NCBI GenBank assembly: GCA_022885665.1
Contig: JAGQDJ010000044.1
Span: forward strand, 248,632 to 312,631
Source of the DNA: Triops longicaudatus
Taxonomy: Eukaryota; Arthropoda; Branchiopoda; Notostraca; Triopsidae
Direction of reading: 5' to 3'
Length of the DNA: 64,000 bases
Below are positions 49,388-58,941 of this stretch, in pieces; within the stretch, counting starts at the first letter, position 1; each line of letters begins with the position of its first letter. Below the pieces are notes generated by a model. It was not told the DNA's origin. It ran no database searches and was given only the letters and a program-made list of their open reading frames with translations. The position numbers and the translations under genes were made by a program.

Positions 49388-51565
49388 TCAGTAGACAATT
49401 CGCCAGCGTGACGGCTGTTCACATTGGGGTTGTTTATCGCCGCAGAGCCGATTAAACGTGAAGTCAGGATGAAAGCCCAGGATTTCACGTTCCTCTTGTA
49501 TACGGAAGGAAAAAGTCGATTCGTGCGTTCCAACAAACAGTCTAAAAACGAAGTGCAAGGGAGAGAGTTATCACGTGAGAAAAAGGAACTGACCGAGTTA
49601 CCGTGCTCTGGAGCAAACAATTTGGTCTACAATGGCCACGCCTCCATCTTTTATTTCTTTCTTGACACTGAGAGCCGGTTGAAACGTCACAACAGTATAG
49701 TCTTTCAGATGCTTTTTTAGTTCCTGTAATTCTATCAATTTGGCATGCTAATCAGCGCTCATTTTGAAACTAATGTGTTGTACCTGTTTCAGCTGCATCA
49801 CTGGCAATAAATATAGTTGAAAGATTCAGTTTCGTGGCGTACTGTTTTAATTGCTCGGCAGTATTGGGTATAGAAGGCACTTCGTCTGATCGACTGTAAA
49901 CGAAATCCTGCCGCCGTAAATGAGCACAAAAATACGGACCACCTTTGGCGTAGTCTTTCCTTTTCTGAAGTGAAAGAAAAATTACTACATGATCATTCAA
50001 AGCAGCCAGAATACCTTTTCATCTTTCCAGTTAGCGAGCAGTTGAGTGCCATCGGTTAAGTCGTCAGATTTGAGGAACTGGGACCGAAACTCGTTGGCCA
50101 ACGCGTACAGTCGAGACGCAAAGCGCATACTACGTCTTACACGCCAATACTCGGCATTTCCGTAAGTATCATGGAGTACAATTTCACCGCGGTCAAGCAT
50201 TACAGACCTAATATAACTAGTTAGTTATTTGTGTGCAACTTTAATTAAACGTAATCAAAAGTTTTCCTACGTTCCAGATGCATCCAGCTTTGGTATCATA
50301 ACAGACGCATGGCCTTGCACAGAGACACACGTGACGTTTTTGGCTTTGATATTGGGAAATCCCCAAAACCATCCTTCGTAAGCTTGCCCCGTCCAGCTGC
50401 ATTAAAAAGAGCTTAAAAATTCACAGGTGAAATGCTGTATTGCATTTACTGGTAAGGCAATCTTTCGTTGCAAGGTGAATCTTCGATCTTTTCTTCCCAT
50501 TTTCCATCTTTCCACGCATCGGCAAAGTGTTGAAGATAAAAGACATGGTCGATGACATTCCCCGTCTCTACGGTAAAGCACGATGCATTGTAAGTGTTTA
50601 TTGCTAATCGTCCAAAAAATATATTGCGTATTGCTGAAAGTTATGCACAGAAAGAATGGACACTTATGTTTGATTTTGTTACATATATCTGCTATTGTGA
50701 TGATAAGCATCTTTCGCGGTTTCTGCATACTAGGTCGGTTTTTTCGAAACCTTCCAGCAATTACTTTATCTAAAATTACATTTCTTTAAAAAGCGAGAAG
50801 TGGCGTTGAATTCGTCGTAGTATGGTAACATAAAGTGATTCACGGGAAAAAATGGTGACTTGTCATTAAGACACACTTAGAAAACAAGATCTGAATTTTG
50901 CCGGATTTTCAGTGCGGGTCAAGTCATTCACCGATACCAGTCATGAAGTTATTTACATTGAAACTATGCTTAAAACAATAGAAAAAAATAATTAAAACTA
51001 AAGACACCCTGCTTTTAAGTTTCTTATTCTAAGAAATTAACTTACCCTCTACGAATTCTGAGAATTCCATCACTGGAGTATATTTGTGAAGACTTTCAAT
51101 GTCAAAAAACATTGACCATGGTAGGCCAGCTTGGTTTCCAACATCTTTCGATCTCCAATGGTACATCCTACCCCAAGGAGGTAAAACCTACAGTGATACA
51201 TAAAAGGAGACATTTTACACCTTCAATTTTCAACCATTTGCAAAAACGAGCCGGTATTACCAATATCCAATTTGAGTCCCAGCGAAGCTTTTTAGCTAGG
51301 ACAGCTAATCTCATATACACATCTCGTCTGAGATTAAAGCCTTCTCCTGGATTTACGTCGTATAATAAATATCTAGATATTCAAAGCTTTCGACCTTTAT
51401 TCCCAACGGTAACTTCATGTGTTTCATGACATACCTTTTACTCTCGTTGACAGAGCAGTCACCACCCTTTGTACAGTATCCATTGCTATCAGAATTACAA
51501 GTTGCAGGCAAAATAAACTGAGCCCATATAATGACTAACAATCCAGCAATCCCTTTTCTTCTCAT
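49388..51565 (-). CDS. POFUT2: GDP-fucose protein O-fucosyltransferase 2
   Basis: Nine minus-strand exons in phase (51565-51435, 51372-51261, 51187-51046, 50567-50450, 50396-50271, 50207-50015, 49964-49784, 49731-49602, 49541-49388) code for 428 residues; the human protein has 429. The enzyme adds O-fucose to folded thrombospondin type 1 repeats in the ER. A signal peptide (GLLVIIWAQFILPATCNS) follows MRRK. Family marks are YLLYDVNPGEGFNLRRDVY (donor-binding loop), VLPPWGRMYHW, GWFWGF, SVMLDRGE, CAHLRRQDF, VAIVDQIVC and the C-terminal THESTFSFRIQEEREILG. The acceptor at 49732 was chosen because the next AG downstream shifts the frame. It ends tail to tail with carrier copy B and is head to head with SELENOF 430 bp away. 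Confidence 0.96.
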
Positions 51566-51995
51566 TTTAGCGACTTCCACTCCGAATTATGTTCAATCGT
51601 GTTTGAAATTTATGGTAAGCTCCGCCTAATTCTGTTACTACAGCAACTTGGAAACGACAAGCCGGTAAAGTCTGGACGCCCTTTTTCGAGGCCGGGCAAT
51701 TCTCCGGTTTCTGTGACGTCGTTTTGCCATAGTAGGCTATCGAAATATTTTAAGTAAACTTTTAAGTCTAACAGGAAGCAGGATTTAACTTTTTTCTAAA
51801 CTTCTATGCCACTTTCTAAGTACTATTTACTTAATGACTACAACATAATGCATATTAGCGAAGAAAGGATCAAAACCAGGTACGTCACAAAACTAAACTC
51901 CGCCTTACGGGCTGGCTTTTCTTTTTTGTTGGGCTTCGTTTGAGGGCGCCAATAGAAAGTTGACGCGATGGTGGGCATCTGAATGTGTTACGAAA
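51566..51995. promoter_or_regulatory. Shared upstream region of POFUT2 and SELENOF
   Basis: The ATGs of two ER-lumen genes point away from each other across 430 bp. Both 5' UTRs and promoters lie here. I could not identify a specific factor site; an ER-stress element was looked for without a convincing match. Confidence 0.45.
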
Positions 51996-52657
51996 ATGAC
52001 TGATCCGTTCCTGATCAGTTTTACTATTTTGTCCTCGTTGGTACGTTTTCATAGGTTTTTTAATTAATTTTTAACATATAGAATAAATCTAGCGACCGTT
52101 ATTTTATGTAGGTCGTTTGGTCTCTCGCGGAACTTTCTGCTGAAGAATGCTGGGCTATAGGGTTTAACAAAGCAAACCTATTGTGTTCATCGTGTAACCA
52201 ACTACCGGAATTTGAATTGAATATTTTAGGGTAATAAATATTTCGTAAATATATTCAGCTCCTAACTGAAAATTTTTTAGGAGCAATTGTAAGAAATGCT
52301 GTCAGAAAGATAACGCGGGAGGGGAGATACAGAAGTATCCTAAAGCTATCCTGGAAGTCTGCGGGTGAAAACTGGGGTCATACCCACAAGTGTCAGGTAA
52401 GACTTATTGTCGTAGAATATTTGTTTCACTGATCATCTTTGAAAATATTAGCTTTCGTAAAAAGCGACAAAGTTCGTGGGTTTCCCGGTTTGACCGTCAA
52501 GTATGTGAGAGGGGCGGACCCCATTATCAAATTACTTGATGACAACGATGAGGTTCAGGAAGTATTAGCGGTGGACAAATGGAACACAGATTCAGTGGAG
52601 GAATTTTTAAACACTTATCTAATATTGGATGGTGATCGTGCCACCAATGAATTGTAA
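51996..52657 (+). CDS. SELENOF: Selenoprotein F (Sep15), with UGA read as selenocysteine
   Basis: Four exons (51996-52040, 52112-52230, 52281-52396, 52452-52657) give 161 residues if the in-frame TGA at 52366-52368 is read as selenocysteine 84. Selenoprotein F is an ER-resident thioredoxin-like protein that associates with UDP-glucose:glycoprotein glucosyltransferase in glycoprotein quality control. A signal-like stretch FLISFTILSSLVVWSLA is at the N-terminus. The Cys-rich UGGT-binding region is ECWAIGF..NLLCSSCNQL and CKKCCQ. The redox motif is C-G-U in ILEVCG(Sec)KLG, the exact place of Sec in the family, and homology continues after it (YPQVSAFVKSDK, IKLLDDN, KWNTDSVEEFL). A SECIS lies in the 3' UTR. 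A stop-at-TGA annotation would lose the last 77 residues. Confidence 0.96.
52366..52368 (+). other. Selenocysteine codon (UGA)
   Basis: The TGA sits between GGG and AAA in the C-G-U-K-L-G motif; coding similarity to selenoprotein F is unbroken on both sides and the frame remains open to a TAA at 52655. It lies 28 nt before the last exon junction. Confidence 0.93.
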
Positions 52658-52660
52658 AAA

Positions 52661-52666
52661 AATAAA
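52661..52666 (+). terminator. AATAAA located before the SECIS of SELENOF
   Basis: A canonical polyadenylation hexamer begins three bases after the SELENOF stop codon. Cleavage 10-30 nt downstream would fall at about 52676-52696, at or before the base of the SECIS, and would remove it. The transcript must therefore often read past it, or use it as an alternative end. Confidence 0.5.
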
Positions 52667-52684
52667 CTTGTAAAGTTTGCAATG

Positions 52685-52768
52685 TATTCCTGTGGTTCTA
52701 AAAATGAAGACCGTATCTAAAAGCCTACGTTGGGCAGGATATGGTTGGATGTATTTTCACCGGGAATA
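52685..52768 (+). promoter_or_regulatory. SECIS element, type II
   Basis: The quartet is ATGA (52704-52707) opposite GGAT (52747-52750), giving the tandem G.A pairs. Helix II is CCGTATC (52711-52717) with GATATGG (52738-52744), extended by two pairs towards the quartet. The unpaired AAAA (52719-52722) starts 11 nt after ATGA, the canonical distance. An extra GCC/GGC mini-stem closes the tip, which makes it form II. Helix I is supported by TATTCC (52685-52690) with GGAATA and GGT with ACC. It recruits SBP2 and the Sec-specific elongation factor. Confidence 0.93.
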
Positions 52769-52808
52769 CATGCGTATTTTCAAGAAGTATAAAAATTAAC
52801 ATTATAAA

Positions 52809-55800
52809 TTAAATTTGTTGAATGTTGAGCTTGATACTGGCAGCATTCTCGTAATGTTGGAGAGGTAGGCGTATGGCTTCTTCGTCACGAGGAAAATCGA
52901 GTAGCACTATACGTTCAAGTTAGTCTCAAGAATTATGTGGCATTTAAGTCAGTTGTACCTGTTTTATGAGACATACTCCCACACATTCGATGGCCACCTA
53001 ATGCAACGTAATTGGCACTACAACCTTCGGAATCGGTGAGGTCAAATGTTTCGAAATCAATTTGTACTTTTGAAATACGGCGACTCCACCTTAAATTTTC
53101 CAAATAAAAGCGTCTTATAAAAACTCAAATTATTGCACGTTTATGTTACAACTCACCGCCTTACGACAAAATCGCACTGAGCATTTAAGGGGGTTTCGGC
53201 CTTGTATTCTAACGTCCCCGTCTTGGTCCACAACGAGCTGTCGCATTGATAGCGGAAAGCGGGGTCACATGCGAGTGGTGAATAGGTGAAATTCCAAATT
53301 GCTTTGGCGTCAGGAATGACGCGGTAGGGAATAGTGAGGTATTCTTTGTTGATAACATAGCCAATATCTACAGTTGATTTGTCAAGTTGTTGCCCACAGA
53401 ACATGCGGTCTTCTAGTTCGATGAAACTTTTACTGCAGTTGGCCGAAGGAGCGACATAAAACTTGTCCATTACCAGTCGTACCCCACAGTATCCTAAACA
53501 TTGCGCTGTAGATTGTTTATCAAAGAGGAATTCATCTACCTAATATCTGCTTAAACTTGTAACGACATTCCGTTGCCTCTTTTCCAGTTGTGAGACTGCC
53601 AACGGGAGATTCAACTTCGCCGTATTCTGTATCGAAAATCAAGTCACAAGTGTTTTCCTTTGTTAATCGGAACGCAGGCGTTATGTTGTCTGTAAAAAAC
53701 AAGATTAAGAAAATTCATTATATTTTGTCGCGATATAATGTCTACCAAAATTCGGTGAGCAGTCGGTGATTTGTATAGCTTCGATGAAGAAACCTGGATT
53801 GCCCTGATCACCCCAATCCGAACGGAAGATGATTTCCATACTCGGAGATTCTTCATCGAAAAAGAATCGCTCTAAATAAAAACAAAAGTTAAAAAAAAAA
53901 TATGTATTTCTAGAAAAGAAAGGGTGAAGAAAAAACTTACGTCGGTAACCCGATTTGGCTCCACAGTACTTGGTTCCGTCAACGGATAAGAAATCGCCTT
54001 CACAGTTTGGAGTTTGAGGTAGCGAAAAGAGTTTGAAATTTAGCTCTACCATGCATACATCCTGAATGTACCACATTATATAATTAACTTAGTAGACCCT
54101 GAGAATTGATGACTACTTACGCGAGATGCTTTTATTACAGTATAGCGGCACTCTTGATTTGGCCCATACGCTGCCGGATACTGTGGTGACGAGAAAGTAA
54201 AAGTAGGCGTATTGAACGACAATGGATAACAAGCGACGGGTGTTGGTTGTGTTGTTGGGGCTGGAAATATCGTTTACATTAGTACAAAACGTTTCCAGAG
54301 TGCATCTTGAAAAGTAAACTTACTTGGTGTCGTTGGCGTAGGCATTACTTGAACAACTTTAATGTTAAATCCTTTGTATTGTTCACGAACATCGGAATGG
54401 AACGTCATTTCATACAGTGGGCCATCGAAAGGTACTTTGAAAATTAAACCCGTTTGAGCTCCACAGTACCGCTGCAAGCCCGAATCAAAGTAATCTGCTA
54501 AACAATTTGGCGAATTTTGGAGTTCAAATGCCACAAACGTGACTTCCAATTCTCGTACTCTCTATAACACCACACGGATTATCCCACTCGTCTTATTCCT
54601 ACAACAATTTCCTATATTTACCGGATCGAATTTTTCGATTGTATAGACGCAGTCCAAGTTAGGTACATAACTCTTCGGGTAGTTGACGCTAACAATGAAG
54701 TTTTCTCTCTCTCTGAATGATCTGTCGCATGTAACCCCAACAGGTGTGGTAATTGGCGGAAGAGTGGTACTGGGTGTCGGAGGAATAGTCGGAAACGTTG
54801 TCGGAACTGGAGGCGGAATAGGGCATTCTAATAGTCGGTAACTGGCTCGAAATCCTCTTCTGGTGATATCACCGTCCGATACAAATTTTACGTCGATTGA
54901 CGCGCCAAATGGAAAAGCAATTTTTACTAACAAAATATTACTATTGAAGAAAATCCTTCACGATATGTATTCAAGCTTTACCAGATTGCTGAGCCAAAGA
55001 AGTGCCGCAGTATCGGCTGCCACCAATAATGAGTGCGTCTTTCACGCAACTGATAGTTTCCTCAACTTGGAAATCACTGAATTGAAGTTCTAGCGTACAA
55101 AATCCAGGCAGCGTTTCAAATCTAAAATATACATGGCAGGCTAAGTTTAAATTAAAAAATCGCACATAATTCCATGGTTACCTGTACACGCAATTCAGAG
55201 CATTTGGATACCCTGTTGGATATCCCAAAGACTGGAATTGACCCCCCGGTAAGCGGAAAATGAAATTGCATGTCCGAGGTGCGGGAGGAATTGGTTGAGA
55301 AGTCGTAGGATAAGTAGGATAGATTGTTTTTTTAGATGTCGTTGGTGATGAATAGGTCGGTCTTGGAGTTGTCGGTGATGGATATGTTGGAACATAAGTC
55401 GTGAGTGGTCTTTGGGTTGTTGTAGGGGGAGGGTAATAGGTTGGCGGTGGAGATGGATGGAAAGTAACCGGTCTGGGTGTAGTAGGCGCTACAATAGGTT
55501 GAGGTTGGCGGTAACTCGGTCGTGCGGGAATTTCGGGAACGCCGTACGAGGGTTGGAAGCCCCTATAAGTATTCGGTATAGGGTAAGTAGGATAAACGGG
55601 TGCCGGAGGCGCACATGCTATCTGCTGACCCGTGACCCAGAAGCCGCGGTCGGAGACGGCATCGTCCGAATGAAAGAACCAAACCAGTTCAGCACCATAG
55701 AATGGCAGGGTCACTTTTTAATTAGGGGAAAATGTAGCTGCTGTGAAAATAATGCCATGCTTAGGCTTTCTACCTAAAAACTTACCTGTATAAGGGTTAC

Positions 55801-56385
55801 GACGACCGCATATACGCTGGCCCCCCAGCTGAACGTAATCGTAGTCACACAAAGGAGAGTTTTCCAATGCAAAATCCCGCATTTGAAACTCTACCAAGCA
55901 CATATTCGGTAATTTCCGCACAGTGTAGCGACAATGCTGACTTGGGAAGTAATAATTTGGGTAATTCGGTGAACGTATATCAAAACTAGCGGCGGTTGTG
56001 AGGTAATCGCAATTGTGCGACGTGTGGTGATGATGTGGACGAGGTCGAGGCGGTGGATAATAGGAACCTTTTGATTTTTGCTTTTTCGGTGCCGGATAAG
56101 ATCTGGACAAGGAACTTCTTTCATTCATAGATAGTCCAAATACACGGTTCATTGTAGATGACATCTCAGAAAATGGACTCGAGCGGAATACCAATGAGCG
56201 CCCAGTTTCCCATTTTTCTTGAGCAGCCTACAAGGTTTTATGAAGAGAGAAAATAATTTACATAAATTTAAGTTCAGCTTGTGCCGAGTTCGACTTACCT
56301 CCGAAGTTACGTTAGAGTGTTGAGTAAAAGATTCAGTAACAAGGCACCCCCACAAAAGTAATGCACAGACTAGTTTGTGTCGCAT
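52809..56385 (-). CDS. Secreted multi-CUB-domain protein
   Basis: Thirteen minus-strand exons in phase (56385-56299, 56227-55786, 55713-55182, 55121-54982, 54926-54622, 54561-54324, 54260-54121, 54061-53941, 53871-53746, 53689-53540, 53505-53157, 53089-52959, 52906-52809) code for 952 residues. MRHKLVCALLLWGCLVTESFTQ is a signal peptide. A His/Pro/Lys-rich linker follows. Five to six CUB-like modules can be seen, each opening with Cys and carrying CxYT(V/I), a GGxRxCG-type centre and a G(F/W) end: C-D-Y-L-T-T, C-N-F-I-F-R, C-D-R-S-F-R, C-Y-P-L-S-F, C-D-L-I-F-D and C-D-F-V-V-R; the last two are divergent. A Pro/Thr/Tyr-rich linker of about 110 residues joins the first and second. No protease, membrane or GPI part is seen. 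CUB domains bind proteins and sugars outside cells; the partner is unknown. Confidence 0.88.
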
Positions 56386-57457
56386 ATTCGGATTTCGTGC
56401 AATCCGTATATTATTCCAGTAAAACTTCAATTACACGATTTTTAAAATTGGCGGTGTAGGAAGATGAGCAGTACAGCTCTGTCCCGCTTTTTGGTCCGTC
56501 ACTCAACTGGCACGAGGAGCGTTTACCACAGCTGGTTTTCTATGTCTGGCGGTGGAAGTTTGTGAAGTGGGCGTCGATGGTGAGGAATCTGGTAGGAGAT
56601 GGGGATTTCGTGAGTAGGCGTCCGTACGTTAGTAAGCTGAGGTAACGAGTGTCAACATCCGAAACTTATCATACGGTGAAAATTACCGGAACCTGCGTGC
56701 TCGTAGCCTAATGACCCAAAGCGGACCTATGACCTACGCTATTCAACTAAAGGCCTTTTGACACCGAAGGCTCGAGATGCATACGCTTAACAAATTATGA
56801 CATTTTCCTCATATTTTCTTTTCGCTTAAGCTGCTCAGGAAGAAAGCCGCCTTAACGCCCTGATAACAATATTTAGGTAATAAGGCAAAAAAAGGAATTT
56901 GTTTGAAGACTTTTTGCTCGAATACTGCAAGACGGAACTGGAAATGACGAAGATAACGATTGACGTTATTTATTTCCCAGTGAATATTGCGAGGCATGTC
57001 AGCCTGACTGAAAGAAAAAACTCAAGGTTTCTAATGGGAAGTGTACGTACGCTTCATATTGACACGTGATAAATAGCAAATTGTACAAGGCGCGAGCACC
57101 GCACGCAAACATGGATGACATAGTGAAACAAGGAAGGTAAAGAAAGGCAACAGTGAAAAAAAAAAAGATTTTGCTTTCCCCATCGCCCGACGAAGTTACT
57201 TCATTACGTTTCAGACGCGAATCAGCTTTTAACAACCCAAAAGCGATTACACTACGAACACAGCTTTTTCAGCTACTCACAAAGACGAACAGGATGAACG
57301 GCTTTCGCGCTATCGAATCAATATTACACAATTCATATGAAATGTAGTATTCTGGAATATTTTTTTTTTCACTTCGCAAAGGTTACACATCCATTTCTTA
57401 TTACTGCTGTCGCTATCTAACGCTATCCACCAGACCTTTACCTAACATAACACAAAC
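56386..57457. other. Intergenic region between CUB gene and RAB14
   Basis: About 1.07 kb. It should contain the CUB-gene promoter and the RAB14 3' UTR. I see no further gene; the open frames near 57.0-57.35 kb show no known domain. Confidence 0.5.
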
Positions 57458-58431
57458 TTAACAAGCACATCCCTCTTTAGAAGGCTGCTGTTCTGAGCTG
57501 GGTAAACTCTTGCCGGGCTGTGAAGGCTTGTGTTGCACTCCGGATTCTGCCGCGTTCAGATCCAAACTGAAAAAATATATAAAAATGGTATGTACAATAA
57601 ACGCATAAAAACTACCGTCCATTCACTTTACAGCTTCGTAGGAAACATGTTTTTGTATAACATACCTGCCGTCTTGGATATTCTGGAAAATTTTTTTCGC
57701 TGTCTCCAAAAAGGCATCTTCTACATTTTCACCCCTAAACAAAGAGAAAAAAATAGTCAAGCGAGGTAACGAAACTAATTCTAACAGTACGTTTTAGCTG
57801 AAGCCTCAATAAACATCAGATCATTCTCTTCGGCAAACTGTTTGGCTTCTTCGTATGTCACGTCACGTTGCCCTTCCAAATCAGATTTGTTGCCAATCAA
57901 AAATATTACCTACACCAAAAAGAGTTTAAAAAACGATTTCACTATTCTAAGTTCTTCATACTGTGTTCGGATTAGTTAAATTCCGAGCGTCTGATAGCCA
58001 GCTGCTTAAGTGATTGTATGTGGACCTCCGCGTAATATCATAAACCATCAAAGCACCAGCAGCACCACGATAGTACGACCTGTTTTTAACAGAAAACATG
58101 AAGCATAAGAACTCGTGTAAGAATTTAAAAATGCTCCATACCTAGTGACTGCCCTGAATCGTTCTTGGCCGGCAGTATCCCAAATTTGTAATTTGATCTT
58201 CTGTCCTGCGACTTCAATGATTCTTGTACCAAATTCCACCCCAATTGTATGCGGGCAATCGGCCATAACTTCGAAAATTAAGGAAATAGTGTACAATCCA
58301 ACATACGTAATTTACGGGAACTTACATTTCTTCTCTGTAAACTGATGAAGCAAACAAGACTTTCCTACTCCCATGTCACCAATGATGATGTATTTAAAAA
58401 TATACGAATAATTGTATGGTCCGGCCGACAT
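57458..58431 (-). CDS. RAB14: Small GTPase Rab14
   Basis: Six minus-strand exons (58431-58326, 58268-58142, 58079-57962, 57909-57791, 57734-57666, 57566-57458) code for 215 residues, identical in length to human Rab14. It regulates traffic between Golgi, early and recycling endosomes. G1 is GDMGVGKS, switch I lies in PHTIGVEFG, G3 is WDTAGQERF, G4 is NKSD and G5 is EASAK. The N-terminal PYNYSYIFKYIIIG and the C-terminal QDGSLDLNAAESGVQHKP are Rab14-specific. The end Cys-Ala-Cys is a doubly prenylated C-x-C motif. All junctions are GT-AG. It is downstream of DROSHA on the same strand, about 510 bp from its stop codon. Confidence 0.98.
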
Positions 58432-58941
58432 TTCTGAAAAGAAAAGAAACAGTTTAAGTATTTAACGTTCTTAAATTGTAACTAAAAAAAGTAAGCAGTA
58501 AACATTCAGCAGGGCTGAACTGAAATATGACGAATAGAGGGCACGAAGGAAGTTGAGTAACAAAGAACGACAACGTAGTGAATTTCACACGGGCTTTCCA
58601 AAGAATATTTACTTTCGAAATTGTATGTGTTAGATTGCAATTGCTTCCTTAATCCCAATCGGAGTTTATTTTACGAAAACACTACCAAACCCACTTTTAC
58701 AACAACGCTGAACGCCCCTACCGTTCTAACTAGCACCTCGCTCCGCCTACCAAAGCAGAGCGCACTACTTGAATATTGTAAATTCACGCAAGCAACGTTC
58801 AACAATCCCTCAGCTTTTGTACCCTCCTAATTAAATACAGCAAAATGGCTAGAAGCGAAGTCAACATATGTATTACGCAACAAGGTTAATATAAAAAGAA
58901 TAAAGGAACACAGTGCGGGTTCGTCAATTTATGGGAAAAGA
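58432..58941. other. Intergenic region between DROSHA stop and RAB14 start
   Basis: Holds the DROSHA 3' UTR and the RAB14 promoter and 5' UTR, all within 510 bp. Nothing else recognised; a short plus-strand open frame near 58.6-58.8 kb has no known domain. Confidence 0.5.

Noticed and set aside
52366..52368. In-frame TGA in SELENOF taken as a nonsense mutation or exon end
   Set aside because: It falls exactly at the family Sec position, coding similarity continues after it and a well-formed SECIS follows.
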